Positions 1-7,801 of a stretch of DNA of 64,000 nt are shown here, one piece after another. The position numbers and the translations under genes were made by a program. Every line of letters starts with the position of its first letter. The first letter of the stretch is position 1. The notes under the pieces were generated by a model that had not been told where the DNA came from, ran no database searches, and saw nothing but the letters and a program-made list of their open reading frames with translations. This DNA is from Streptomyces sp. YIM 130001 (GTDB lineage Bacteria > Actinomycetota > Actinomycetes > Streptomycetales > Streptomycetaceae), in contig NZ_KZ984551.1 of the NCBI RefSeq assembly GCF_003574445.1, positions 194,262 to 258,261 on the forward strand, written 5' to 3'.

Positions 1-116
1 TGGCCGATGACGCCGTACACCTCGCCCTCCGGCACATGCAGGTCGACGCCGTCGAGGGCGGTGACCTCGCGGCCGCGAGAGCGGTAGACCTTGGTCAGGC
101 CCGTAGTGGTGATCAC
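1..116 (-). CDS. metN: Methionine ABC transporter ATP-binding protein, N-terminal fragment
   Basis: The first 38 codons of an ABC ATPase are present; the gene runs off the left edge. The translation opens with a GTG start, reads as a beta-strand around TGLTKVYRSRGREVTALDGV, and continues to a GEVYGVIG segment just before where Walker A should come. The loop between the first two strands and the EVYGVIG lead-in resemble MetN of D-/L-methionine importers more than sugar or peptide ATPases. It is preceded by an unusual Cys/Met leader ORF, which fits a sulfur amino acid transporter. metI and metQ would be expected further left. Family assignment is from a short fragment, so it is probable rather than certain. 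Confidence 0.7.
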   Translation of the reverse strand, partial: MITTTGLTKVYRSRGREVTALDGVDLHVPEGEVYGVIG

Positions 117-326
117 TGGGTTTCCGTCACTGTCGAGTGCGCGGCGCAGAGTGCACCGGGCACGGGGGCGTTCGTCTTCTTCGGCGCAGGCGGAGTGCTC
201 CCCGGGGTTCACGGCGGGGAAGGCGGTCGGCGCGCATGCGCGGGGCAGGCTCGGTCCGACGGGTGCTGCGGTCCGGACACGGCTCGCGTTCTCGCTTCGG
301 GGCGCGAGGCGGTGGTGCGGGGGCCC
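117..326 (-). promoter_or_regulatory. metN leader between the leader ORF and metN
   Basis: About 210 bases separate the leader ORF stop from the metN GTG. Just after the leader stop, CTCGCG and CGCGAG (283-308) can pair. Several other GC-rich stems are possible. I found no T-tract that would mark a classical intrinsic terminator and no SAM-riboswitch core. If the leader ORF acts by attenuation, the switch would lie here, perhaps through Rho or through occlusion of the metN ribosome site. Confidence 0.35.
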
Positions 327-413
327 TCAGAAGGCGCGCATTCGACACATACAACGAGCACCGGGCGCGGTGTACGCCTCGGTCGCAGGGATGCGGTTGC
401 TCGTCGTGGTCAT
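327..413 (-). CDS. Cys/Met-rich leader peptide upstream of metN (28 aa)
   Basis: An ATG opens a 28-codon frame that ends RCMCRMRAF and stops, 210 bases before metN on the same strand. Two Cys and two Met codons within five codons, separated by Arg, are very unusual for a random frame. They are what a ribosome-stalling sensor of cysteine/methionine supply would use. A possible -10 (TTTACT) lies only about 8 bases upstream of the ATG, so the transcript may be leaderless or nearly so; GGGGGA also precedes the start. I recall similar short peptides before sulfur-metabolism genes in actinobacteria, but function here is inferred. Confidence 0.6.
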   Translation of the reverse strand: MTTTSNRIPATEAYTAPGARCMCRMRAF

Positions 414-420
414 GTCCCCC

Positions 421-451
421 AGTAAAACAGACAGCACGACGAGCCGATCAA
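421..451 (-). promoter_or_regulatory. Candidate promoter of the metN leader transcript
   Basis: On the minus strand TTGATC (446-451) and TTTACT (421-426) are separated by 19 bases; TTTTAC gives an 18-base spacer. The expected transcription start falls at or next to the leader ORF ATG at 413. Confidence 0.35.
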
Positions 452-507
452 CGCTGTCCGCATAACGGACGCGAGGTGCCCGGCATCCGGACGCCCCGCT
501 CGGAGCC

Positions 508-1152
508 TCAGGCCCCGGCGGTGATCTCCAGACCGTCGCCCGTGACCTGCACGGACACCGCGGACAGGTCGGGTACGACGACATCGGCGGTGAGCTGGTC
601 CGCGCGGTGCGTTGTGGTCAAGGCCACGGTCCGCATCCCGGCCGCACGTCCCGAGGCGAGCCCCGCGGGAGCGTCCTCGAAGACCACGCAGCGCGCCGGG
701 TCGACACCGAGACGCTCGGCGGCGAGCAGGAACGGCTCGGGGTCGGGCTTGCCGCGGGTGATGTCGTTGGCCGCGATCATCACCGGGAAGTCGATGCCGA
801 CCTCGTGCAGCCGGGCTGCGGCGAGCGGGCGGGTGGCGGAGGTGACGACGGCCCAGCGGTGGGCGGGCAGCGGCTGCAGGAGTTCCTTGGTCCCGGGCAG
901 CAGCACGACGCCGCCGGGTACGTCCTCCACCTCGAGGCGCTCGATACGGGAAACGGCCTCGGGCACCTTGTCCACGGGGAGGACCTCGGCGAGGATCTCC
1001 GCGGCGGGGCGGCCGTGCAGATCGACCGAGGCCATGGCCTCGGTGACGCCGTACTCCTGCGCCAGACGGGTCCAGCAGCGGTAGACGGACTCCATGGAGG
1101 AGATCAGGGTGCCGTCGTTGTCGAACAGCAGGGCTTCGGCATGGATCTTCAT
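508..1152 (-). CDS. HAD-superfamily hydrolase (sugar-phosphatase / phosphoglucomutase-like)
   Basis: A 214-residue protein with the HAD signature LLFDNDGTL; Asp11 is the likely nucleophile and Asp13 the acid/base. A helical cap follows (about residues 18-85). Motif II is in VVTSATRPL, the motif III Lys in GKPDPEPF, and motif IV in VFEDAPAG. This arrangement is that of subfamily I phosphatases such as GPP/DOG and beta-phosphoglucomutase. Likely a cytosolic sugar- or polyol-phosphate phosphatase; substrate unknown. The ATG at 1152 is chosen because the HAD core begins immediately after it. It lies upstream of the metN leader, about 95 bases away on the same strand. Confidence 0.8.
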   Translation of the reverse strand: MKIHAEALLFDNDGTLISSMESVYRCWTRLAQEYGVTEAMASVDLHGRPAAEILAEVLPVDKVPEAVSRIERLEVEDVPGGVVLLPGTKELLQPLPAHRWAVVTSATRPLAAARLHEVGIDFPVMIAANDITRGKPDPEPFLLAAERLGVDPARCVVFEDAPAGLASGRAAGMRTVALTTTHRADQLTADVVVPDLSAVSVQVTGDGLEITAGA

Positions 1153-1221
1153 GATGCTCGACCCTACGGGCAGCCCGAGGCCGCGCGCATCGGGCCATGT
1201 GTCCCGTAATAGGCTCACGGC

Positions 1222-1581
1222 ATGCTTGCTGCCCTGACGTTCGCGACCGGTGTGGCCGCGCTCGTGCTCGCCGCGTGGTGCGGTTTCGCGGCCTACCGCG
1301 ACCAGCCCACGAAGGACTGGCACTTCATCGGCATGGCCGTGGTGTCCCTGCTCGCTGTCGCGCAACTGATCGTGGGCATCGTGCAGTTGGCGCGGGGCGA
1401 GCAGCCGGAGCAGGGCACCGTGATCTTCGTCGCCTATCTCGTCGGATCCGCTGCGTGCATTCCGGCGGCGGGCTTTCTGTCGCTGGCCGAGCGCACCCGC
1501 TGGGGCTCGGTGACGGTGGCCGCGGGCGCCGTGGTGCTCGCCGTGCTCGAAGTCCGGCTGCACGACATCTGGGGAGCCTGA
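1222..1581 (+). CDS. Small integral membrane protein
   Basis: A 119-residue protein of four hydrophobic helices (about residues 3-23, 37-56, 67-87, 93-111) with no soluble domain. It begins at ATG 1222 and ends one base before the next gene, so the two are probably co-transcribed and coupled. I do not recognise the family and infer no function. Confidence 0.7.
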   Translation: MLAALTFATGVAALVLAAWCGFAAYRDQPTKDWHFIGMAVVSLLAVAQLIVGIVQLARGEQPEQGTVIFVAYLVGSAACIPAAGFLSLAERTRWGSVTVAAGAVVLAVLEVRLHDIWGA

Positions 1582-1582
1582 G

Positions 1583-2110
1583 ATGACCGACGGACCGGCG
1601 GAGCCCGGTATGGCCGACGAATCGAACGTGGCGGGGGCGGCCGACGGCACGAGCCCGCAGGGTGAGGCCGACGGGCAGCGCGGCACCGGCCGCTCGCGGC
1701 TGATCACCGGCCCCGGTCTGCTGCTGCTCTGGCTGTACGGAGTGATGGTGGTCGGCGCCCTTTCACGCTCGGTGTACCAGATGTCCACCGAGCTCGACCG
1801 GGCGCCGCTCGCCTATTCGCTGTCCGCGCTCGCGGCCGTGGTCTACGCGTTCATCACGTACACCCTGGTCCGCGGCGGTGAGAAGGCCCGCAAGGCCGCC
1901 TTCGCGTGCTGTGCGGCGGAGCTGGCCGGGGTGCTGATCGTGGGCACCTGGACCCTGGTCGAGCCCTCCGCGTTCCCGGACGCCACGGTCTGGTCCGACT
2001 TCGGGATGGGGTACGTCTTCATCCCCGTCCTGCTGCCGGTGACCGCGATGTACTGGCTGCGGAAGGCCAGGAACCAGGCGCTCGCCGCCCAGGGCGGGCA
2101 GCACACCTGA
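1583..2110 (+). CDS. Integral membrane protein
   Basis: A 175-residue protein with a polar N-terminal tail rich in Gly, Asp and Glu (about 1-35), then four membrane spans (about 41-60, 73-96, 105-125, 138-158). The start ATG lies one base after the stop of the preceding membrane protein, indicating translational coupling. The pair probably forms a small membrane complex, but nothing in either sequence reveals a role. Confidence 0.7.
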   Translation: MTDGPAEPGMADESNVAGAADGTSPQGEADGQRGTGRSRLITGPGLLLLWLYGVMVVGALSRSVYQMSTELDRAPLAYSLSALAAVVYAFITYTLVRGGEKARKAAFACCAAELAGVLIVGTWTLVEPSAFPDATVWSDFGMGYVFIPVLLPVTAMYWLRKARNQALAAQGGQHT

Positions 2111-2114
2111 CGCT

Positions 2115-2618
2115 TCAGGCGCTCGCCGCGTACTCGGACGGAGCGGCCTCCTTGGCGAGCGTGATCAGGGTGAGGCGGCCACTGACGACCTCCGTGGAGA
2201 CCGGGGCGTAGCCGTGCTTGCGGTACAGCTGCAGGTTGTTCTCGCTGCGGTGGCCGGTGAAGAGCTGGAAGCGCTTGACCGACGAGGAGCCGCCGAGGCG
2301 TGCCTCGATCGCGATCAGGAGCCGTCCGCCCAGGCCGTGCCGCTGCATCCGGGGATGGACGACCAACTTGTCGATCCGGGCGGTGCCGTCGGTATCGACG
2401 CTGCCGCGTACGGCGGCCACCACCTCGTCGCCGAGCCGGGCCACCAGCACACCGCCGGCGGCCAGTTCTCCCCTGATGGAGTCGAGCGGCTCGGTGAGCG
2501 GCTCGATCGTGTAGTCGCCGTACAGTTCCGCCTCGCTCTGGTAGCAGAGGAACTGCAGCTTCAGGATCTGCTCGGCGTCCTGCTCGGTCGCCGCAGAGAT
2601 GGTCACGCTCATGCCCAT
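2115..2618 (-). CDS. GNAT-family N-acetyltransferase
   Basis: A protein of 167 residues with GNAT architecture: an N-terminal strand-helix segment, a central beta-hairpin (VLVARLGDEVVAAVRGSV), then the acetyl-CoA motif A V-HP-MQRHGLGGRLL and a C-terminal NNLQLYRKHGYAPV element. The start at 2618 is preferred because GAGAGG lies 9 bases upstream; an internal ATG at 2612 is also possible. It follows the sigma-factor gene by 17 bases on the same strand, suggesting an operon. Substrate not predictable. Confidence 0.8.
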   Translation of the reverse strand: MGMSVTISAATEQDAEQILKLQFLCYQSEAELYGDYTIEPLTEPLDSIRGELAAGGVLVARLGDEVVAAVRGSVDTDGTARIDKLVVHPRMQRHGLGGRLLIAIEARLGGSSSVKRFQLFTGHRSENNLQLYRKHGYAPVSTEVVSGRLTLITLAKEAAPSEYAASA

Positions 2619-2635
2619 GTGTGCATGCCTCTCGC

Positions 2636-3295
2636 TCACCTGTCCACGAATTGCCTATCTCGCACTGTTCCCCATGCATCGTGTGGCGCAACCTCCGCCG
2701 CCAGCATTCTGCGCAGGCATCCCAGGCACCGGGAACGTTCCGGCCCCAGACTGCCCTGTGACATTCCCAACTGCCCTGCGATTTCCCGGTAGGTGAGGTC
2801 CTCGGGGGACAGCAGGGCACCCAGGAGACGGGGGCAGCGACCGGGCAGGCGGCGTACGGCCGCCCGGATGACCCGGCCCTGCTCGGCGGCGAGCGCGAGC
2901 CGCTCGGGGCCTCCCCCTTCGGCCGGTGGTGCGGCCTGGCGCGGCACGTCTCCCACGGCGGGACCGGGGCGGCCGTACCGGTGTCCCGCGCGGGCGCCCG
3001 GCCCGTCGGCGTCGGGCCCTTCCTCCGCGTACGGCAGCTCCTCGGCGTACGGCACCTCGCGGCGGGCCCGGCGGCGGGCGATGCGGGCTTCGGCCCGTAC
3101 GACGGCTCGCAGCCAGCGCGGCGGGTCGGTGACCGGATCGCCCGCGCCCGCGCGCTCGAACAGCCGCAGCCACACGGTCTGTTCGAGGTCGCCCGGGTCG
3201 ATGCCGGCCGCGGCCGCTTCGGCCGCCGCCTCGGCTCTGAGCAGCGGGTGCAGACGTTCGACGGCGGCCGGGAGCAGGGATTTCACGCGGGTCAT
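2636..3295 (-). CDS. Sigma-70 family RNA polymerase sigma factor (ECF-like)
   Basis: A 219-residue protein. Residues 20-80 read like region 2 (GDLEQTVWLRLFERA, WLRAVVRAEARIARRRAR). A linker of low complexity (about 85-125, AEELPYAEEGPD and neighbours) follows. The C-terminal region 4 helix-turn-helix is LTYREIAGQLGMSQGSLGP with a conserved SRCLGCLRRML tail. That tail is common in streptomycete sigma factors of this type. No adjacent anti-sigma factor is visible; the downstream gene is a GNAT protein. The ATG at 3295 lacks a clear Shine-Dalgarno, and no other canonical start lies between it and an upstream stop. Confidence 0.75.
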   Translation of the reverse strand: MTRVKSLLPAAVERLHPLLRAEAAAEAAAAGIDPGDLEQTVWLRLFERAGAGDPVTDPPRWLRAVVRAEARIARRRARREVPYAEELPYAEEGPDADGPGARAGHRYGRPGPAVGDVPRQAAPPAEGGGPERLALAAEQGRVIRAAVRRLPGRCPRLLGALLSPEDLTYREIAGQLGMSQGSLGPERSRCLGCLRRMLAAEVAPHDAWGTVRDRQFVDR

Positions 3296-3366
3296 GCCGA
3301 TCTTGACGAGCGAGTCGTGCTCCTGGTTTCCGGAAGCGGCCGACAGTCATCCCGAACGGTGAATCA

Positions 3367-3425
3367 GGGGCGGGACGGTGACGCCGCCGCGGTGCGGCGG
3401 CCTTCTTCCGTTGTCGTCCCGCCCC
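3367..3425 (-). terminator. Stem-loop downstream of glpQ
   Basis: Ten-base arms GGGGCGGGAC and GTCCCGCCCC enclose an inner GCCGC/GCGGC stem, starting 15 bases after the phosphodiesterase stop. No T-tract, as usual for streptomycete terminators. Confidence 0.65.
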
Positions 3426-3439
3426 TGGTCACCGCGGCC

Positions 3440-4606
3440 TCAGCGGCCCTTGATCTCGGCGGCGGCGAGCAGCGCGGTGTCCGGATTGTCGGAGAAGATT
3501 CCGTCGATCCCGGTGTCGAGGTACGCCTTGAGCGCGCCGAACACGTCCCCGTAGGCGTTCGGATCCGTGCCGCGCCGGTAGTCGGCCGGCAGGAAGGTGT
3601 TCTCGTTGCGGAAGGTGTACGGGTGCAGGACCAGGTTCTGCGCGTGGGCGTCCCGCACCAGCGTGCTGGGCTCGAGGAGCTTGTCGTCCTTGTCCCGCGG
3701 GATGACCAGGTCGAGGGTCGGTCCGATGCCCTGCGCGAAGGAGGCGATCCACTTCAGGCCGTCGGGCTTGATCAGATCGGCGACCGTGCGCGGGTCGCCC
3801 GCCTCGACGAAGTCCCAGGGCTGCGAGGAGGCGGCACCGAGCAGCACCACGACCGGCCCGTCCACCAGCTTGCTCAGACGCTCGACGCTGGACGGCTCGA
3901 AGGACTGGAGGAACGTCGGCGAGTTCCTCTTGTGCCGGCCGTACTTGCGCAGCAGCTTGACGAGCGGTTCCTCGAGGCCGAGTCCGAGGCCGCGGAAGTA
4001 CGTGGGGTGCTTGGTCTCGACGTGCAGCCAGATGCGGCGGCCGCGCTTCCTGCCCTCCTGCTCGGCCCACTGCAGGACCTCTTCGAAGGTGGGCACGGAC
4101 CAGCGTCCGTCGAAGACGGTGTTGCGCTGGCGGGTCTCGGGGATCCGCTCCTTGGCCCGCAGCGTCCGCAGCTCGGCGAGCGTGAAGTCCTCGGTGAACC
4201 AGCCGGTCAGCGAGACGCCGTCCACCGACTTGGTGGCCTTGCGGTCGGCGAACTCCGGGTGGTCGGCGACATCGGTGGTGCCCGTGATGTCGTTCTCGTG
4301 ACGGCATACGAGATGGCCGTCCTTGGTGGGCACCAGGTCCTGCTCGATGACGTGCGCGCCCATGTCCAGGGCGAGCTGGTACGAGCCGAGCGTGTGCTCG
4401 GGCCGGTAGCCGCTCGTCCCCCGGTGAGCGACGACCAGGGGCACCGGCAGGTCGTGGTGCGCGTGGTCGCGTCCGCGCTCGGCGGCTCTCGCCGTGCCGG
4501 GCAGCCCGAGGGCCGCGCCACCTGCACCGAGGACCGCCGCCCCCAGTAGTGCGCGCCGCCCCGGACCTGTGCCCGGCTGCTGCTCCTTCGTCCTGCCCTG
4601 CGTCAT
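3440..4606 (-). CDS. glpQ: Secreted glycerophosphodiester phosphodiesterase
   Basis: A 388-residue enzyme that hydrolyses glycerophosphodiesters to glycerol 3-phosphate and an alcohol outside the cell. GPRRALL-like twin-arginine (GRRALLGAA, residues 17-25) and the hydrophobic stretch to ARA-A near residue 41 form a Tat signal. The catalytic HRG (61-63), RPEHT (68-72), the metal ligand IEQD (87-90) and H103 match GlpQ. The ATG at 4606 has GGGAGGAG four bases upstream. Phosphodiesterase genes of this type in Streptomyces are under PhoP control, and PHO-box-like motifs lie upstream. The divergent neighbour is an acyltransferase of phospholipid synthesis. Confidence 0.9.
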   Translation of the reverse strand: MTQGRTKEQQPGTGPGRRALLGAAVLGAGGAALGLPGTARAAERGRDHAHHDLPVPLVVAHRGTSGYRPEHTLGSYQLALDMGAHVIEQDLVPTKDGHLVCRHENDITGTTDVADHPEFADRKATKSVDGVSLTGWFTEDFTLAELRTLRAKERIPETRQRNTVFDGRWSVPTFEEVLQWAEQEGRKRGRRIWLHVETKHPTYFRGLGLGLEEPLVKLLRKYGRHKRNSPTFLQSFEPSSVERLSKLVDGPVVVLLGAASSQPWDFVEAGDPRTVADLIKPDGLKWIASFAQGIGPTLDLVIPRDKDDKLLEPSTLVRDAHAQNLVLHPYTFRNENTFLPADYRRGTDPNAYGDVFGALKAYLDTGIDGIFSDNPDTALLAAAEIKGR

Positions 4607-4705
4607 GGGACTCCTCCCGGATCGCTGTCCGCGGTGCCGACCGCGGTGTCCCGCACCTGTCAAAGCGGGTGCCCGATGCTAGGACGCTACGGATGACGGC
4701 GGGGA

Positions 4706-4763
4706 GACCCTTGAACAAACGCAGTGCAAAGGCGTGTCAACACTGCGTATCCGGTCCGTGAAC
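4706..4763 (-). promoter_or_regulatory. glpQ promoter region with PHO-box-like motifs
   Basis: On the minus strand a TTGACA (4735-4740) is flanked by two 11-base units resembling PHO-box halves: GTTCACGGACC (4753-4763) and GTTCAAGGGTC (4706-4716). The established PhoP site in Streptomyces is a direct repeat of GTTCACC-type 11-mers. Here the two units are about four helical turns apart rather than adjacent, so this is tentative. Confidence 0.4.
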
Positions 4764-4846
4764 CCGATGTGCAATCGGCGCCGACGCGCGAGTATCGTCG
4801 TCACCTGCACATACCTCATACCCGCTGCTTGACACCGGAGGGCTCG

Positions 4847-5518
4847 TTGTCCCGCTTTGCGTTCATCAAGGCAGTACTCGGACCGGTCCTGCGCCTGATG
4901 TTCCGACCACGGGTGGAGGGCATAGAGAAGATTCCCGCCACCGGTCCGGTGATCCTCGCGGGCAACCATCTGACGTTCATCGACTCGATGATCCTGCCGC
5001 TCTTCTGCAACCGGCAGGTCTTCTTCATCGGCAAGGACGAGTACGTCACCGGCAAGGGCATCAAGGGCCGCCTGATGGCCTGGTTCTTCACCGGCTGCGG
5101 CATGATCCCGGTGGACCGGGACGGCGGGCGCGGCGGGGCCGCCGCGCTGATGACCGGACGCCGAGTCCTCGAAGAGGGCAATGTGTTCAGCATCTACCCG
5201 GAGGGCACCCGCTCCCCCGACGGCCGGCTGTACCGCGGCCGTACCGGCATCGCGCGGCTGACCCTGATGACCGGCGCCCCGGTGGTGCCGTTCGCGATCA
5301 TCGGTACGGACAAGCTTCAGCCGGGTGGCGCCGGGCTGCCGCGGCCGGGCCGGGTGACGGTCCGCTTCGGCGACCCGATGGAGTTCTCCCGCTACGACGG
5401 TATGGGCCGCGACCGCTACGTCCTGCGGGCCGTGACCGACTCGGTGATGAGCGAGGTCATGACCCTGTCCGGCCAGGAGTACGTGGACATGTACGCCACC
5501 AAGGCCAAGGCCGCCTGA
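4847..5518 (+). CDS. plsC: 1-acyl-sn-glycerol-3-phosphate acyltransferase
   Basis: A 223-residue membrane-associated acyltransferase that acylates lysophosphatidate in phospholipid synthesis. Motif I is NHLTFID (H41, D46, the HX4D catalytic pair), motif II lies around FIGKDEY, motif III is YPEGTRSPDG (E119-R122) and motif IV is in GAPVVPFAI. The TTG at 4847 is chosen as start because GGAGGG lies four bases before it and homology begins there. Upstream frame sequence is not protein-like. Divergent from glpQ. Confidence 0.88.
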   Translation: MSRFAFIKAVLGPVLRLMFRPRVEGIEKIPATGPVILAGNHLTFIDSMILPLFCNRQVFFIGKDEYVTGKGIKGRLMAWFFTGCGMIPVDRDGGRGGAAALMTGRRVLEEGNVFSIYPEGTRSPDGRLYRGRTGIARLTLMTGAPVVPFAIIGTDKLQPGGAGLPRPGRVTVRFGDPMEFSRYDGMGRDRYVLRAVTDSVMSEVMTLSGQEYVDMYATKAKAA

Positions 5519-5553
5519 CGGCCTCCACCGGCTCGGGCCGGTGTGCACGACAT

Positions 5554-5587
5554 GGATGGGGCGCCCCGATTCGGGGGCGCCCCATCC
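5554..5587. terminator. Bidirectional stem-loop between plsC and the MFS gene
   Basis: Perfect 14-base arms GGATGGGGCGCCCC and GGGGCGCCCCATCC with a 6-base loop, placed between two convergent genes. Confidence 0.8.
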
Positions 5588-5615
5588 GCGTCTCAACTCC
5601 CGGCGCGTATACGGG

Positions 5616-7163
5616 TCATGGGTGCTCGACGCCGTCCTCGAGGCGGCTGTGGCGGAGCAGGAACCAGGCGGCGACCGCGGCGGCGAGCAGCACGGCGGCG
5701 CCCACTCCGGCCGCCACCCGGAGACCGTCCACGAAGGCGACCTGCGCGGTCCCGAGGAGCTCCGCGCCCTGCGCGGCGGGCAGCGCGTGCGCCGATTCCA
5801 CCGCCCCGCCGAGGGATTCCCGGGCCGCGTCCACGGCTGAGCCCGGAATGCCGTCCGGAGCGGCGAAGTCGCGGTAGATGCCGGTCACGATGGAGCCGAG
5901 CAGGGCGATGCCGAGGGCCGTGCCGAGTTCGTACGCCGTCTCGGACACGGCCGATGCCGCACCGGCCTGTTCCTTGGGGACGCTGGAGAGAATCACGTCG
6001 GCCGTCACGGTGAAGGCGAAGCCGGCGCCGATGCCGACCACGAGCAGGACCGCACCGAGCAGCGGGTATCCCGTGGACCGGCTGAGCATCGTCAGTACGC
6101 CGAGTGAGAGGCCCACCGCCGCGAGTCCGCCGGCCACGACGAGACGTACCGAGTAGCGTCGCGCGGCCCGGCCGGCGAGCAGACCAGCGGTCACCGCGCC
6201 CACGGCGGCGGGCAGTTCGGCGAGGCCCGCCTCGAGCGGTGCGCGGCCCTGGACCAGCTGCAAGAACTGCGACAGGAAGAAGACCAGGCCGGACAGTCCG
6301 AGGATGGTGAGCAGGTCGGCGAGCACGGCCCCGGAGAAGCTCTTGTTGCGGAACAGTTCGACGTCGAGCAGCGGCGTATCGAGGGCCCGCTGCCGGCGTA
6401 CGAACCAGACCAGGGCGACCACGCCGAGCACCGCCGTCGCGCCGACGTCCCAGCGGACTCCGTGCGCGGCGGCCTCCTTGATCGCGTAGACCACCGCGAC
6501 CATGCCGATCAGGGACAGGCCGACGCTGGGCAGGTCCCAGGGACCGGGCGACGGGTTCTTCGACTCGGGCAGCAGCTTGACACCGACGACCACGAGGACC
6601 GCCATCACGGGCAGATTGATCAGGAAGACGCTGCCCCACCAGAAGTGCTCCAGCAGGAATCCGCCGACGACCGGGCCCACGGCCGCACCGGCCGATGCGG
6701 CCGCGCCCCAGATGCCGATCGCGAGCGAGCGCTCGCGCGGGTCGTGGAAGATGTTCCGGATCAGCGCGAGGGTGGACGGCATCAGAGTCGCACCGGCCAC
6801 TCCGAGCAGTGCCCGCGCCAGGATCATCAGTGCGGGCGTGGTGGCGTACGCGTTCAGGATGGACAGCGCGCCGAAGGCCGCAGCGCCGGTGAGCAGCAGC
6901 TTCTTGCGCCCGACCCGGTCGCCGAGACTGCCCATGGACACCAGCAGGCCGGCGATGACGAACGAGTAGACGTCACCGATCCACAGGAGCTGGGTGCCCG
7001 AGGGCTTGAGGTCCTCGCTGATGTACGGGGTGGCGAGGGCCAGGACGGTCGCGTCCACCGCGACCAGGAGGACGGCAAGCACCAGCACGGCGAGTGCGAA
7101 CCACCGTCCGGGGCGGCTCAGGGCCCCCTCGTCAGCGGTCGCCCGCTCCTTGATGCCGGTCAT
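5616..7163 (-). CDS. MFS drug exporter, DHA2 (14-helix) type
   Basis: A 515-residue transporter with about 14 hydrophobic segments. It has the DHA2 signature near the N-terminus (VAVDATVLALATP), motif A in GSLGDRVGRKKL and motif C-like GPVVGGFLLEHFWW, as in EmrB/QacA proton antiporters. The ATG overlaps the stop of the upstream TetR gene (ATGA), so regulator and pump form one operon. A long in-frame upstream extension is just the shadow of the TetR gene. Likely exports a toxic or antibiotic-like compound recognised by the TetR protein. Confidence 0.88.
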   Translation of the reverse strand: MTGIKERATADEGALSRPGRWFALAVLVLAVLLVAVDATVLALATPYISEDLKPSGTQLLWIGDVYSFVIAGLLVSMGSLGDRVGRKKLLLTGAAAFGALSILNAYATTPALMILARALLGVAGATLMPSTLALIRNIFHDPRERSLAIGIWGAAASAGAAVGPVVGGFLLEHFWWGSVFLINLPVMAVLVVVGVKLLPESKNPSPGPWDLPSVGLSLIGMVAVVYAIKEAAAHGVRWDVGATAVLGVVALVWFVRRQRALDTPLLDVELFRNKSFSGAVLADLLTILGLSGLVFFLSQFLQLVQGRAPLEAGLAELPAAVGAVTAGLLAGRAARRYSVRLVVAGGLAAVGLSLGVLTMLSRSTGYPLLGAVLLVVGIGAGFAFTVTADVILSSVPKEQAGAASAVSETAYELGTALGIALLGSIVTGIYRDFAAPDGIPGSAVDAARESLGGAVESAHALPAAQGAELLGTAQVAFVDGLRVAAGVGAAVLLAAAVAAWFLLRHSRLEDGVEHP

Positions 7164-7711
7164 TTCTTCACGCTCCGTCTTGCTCCGCCGAGCAGCAACT
7201 CGACGATCATGTACTGGAAGTCCTTGGCGGCGAGCCGCCCGTCCTGCACCGCCCAGGCGCCCGAACTGATCAGCCCGTACAGGGCTTCGGTCAGCCAGGC
7301 GGGGGTGAGGTCGATCCGGAACTCGCCGGATTCCTGGCCCCGGCGGAACAGCGCCGCGACGCGGCCGTCGATCCGGGACCAGCCCTCGTTCATCTCCTCG
7401 GCCTCGAAGAGCTGGTTCTCGGTGATCAGGAAGGCGAGTACGCCCGCGACGGGTTCGGCCTCGGCGACCAGCCGGCGCAGCGCTTCGGAAGCCGCGTCCT
7501 CGTCGAGCCGGGCGGCGTCCAGTGCCTCCTCGAAGCGCCGCAGGCTCATGTCCTCGATCGCCCGCACCAAGGTGTCGCGCCCGGCGAAGAGACGGTGCAG
7601 TGTGGCCCGGCTGATACCGGCCGCCCGTGCGACCTCGTCCATCGTCGAGGTGGCCTTCCTGGTGAGGAGGGCGGCCGCGGACTCGAGTACCTGCTCTCGG
7701 TCGGTCGTCAT
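7160..7711 (-). CDS. TetR-family repressor of the adjacent exporter
   Basis: A 183-residue regulator. The N-terminal helix-turn-helix spans about residues 10-50 (MDEVARAAGISRATLHRLFAGRDTLVRAI). The rest is an all-helical ligand-binding domain. The ATG at 7711 is chosen over an upstream GTG-like extension because the homology starts there and a perfect operator palindrome sits 15 bases upstream. It overlaps the exporter start by four bases. Expected to repress its own operon until the exporter's substrate binds. Confidence 0.88.
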   Translation of the reverse strand: MTTDREQVLESAAALLTRKATSTMDEVARAAGISRATLHRLFAGRDTLVRAIEDMSLRRFEEALDAARLDEDAASEALRRLVAEAEPVAGVLAFLITENQLFEAEEMNEGWSRIDGRVAALFRRGQESGEFRIDLTPAWLTEALYGLISSGAWAVQDGRLAAKDFQYMIVELLLGGARRSVKK

Positions 7712-7726
7712 GAGACGACCATAACC

Positions 7727-7752
7727 CGAATGAGACATGCACGTCTCATTCG
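7727..7752. promoter_or_regulatory. TetR operator palindrome
   Basis: Perfect 10-base arms CGAATGAGAC and GTCTCATTCG around a 6-base spacer, just upstream of the tetR-MFS operon; size and position fit a TetR dimer-of-dimers site. Confidence 0.8.
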
Positions 7753-7801
7753 AAGCAGAGTAGTTCCACAGCCGCGTGGGGCCGGCCGTGCGGTGGGGCG
7801 G

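Noticed and set aside
117-420. SAM riboswitch upstream of metN
   Set aside because: I looked for the SAM-I/SAM-II conserved cores on the minus strand and found none; the leader ORF is the more likely control element.
2981-4549. Plus-strand frame of about 520 codons
   Set aside because: Antisense to the sigma factor and glpQ; no protein-like motif.
7160-7742. Exporter protein extended through the TetR region to 7742
   Set aside because: The extension is another frame of tetR. The true exporter begins at 7163 with an ATGA overlap.
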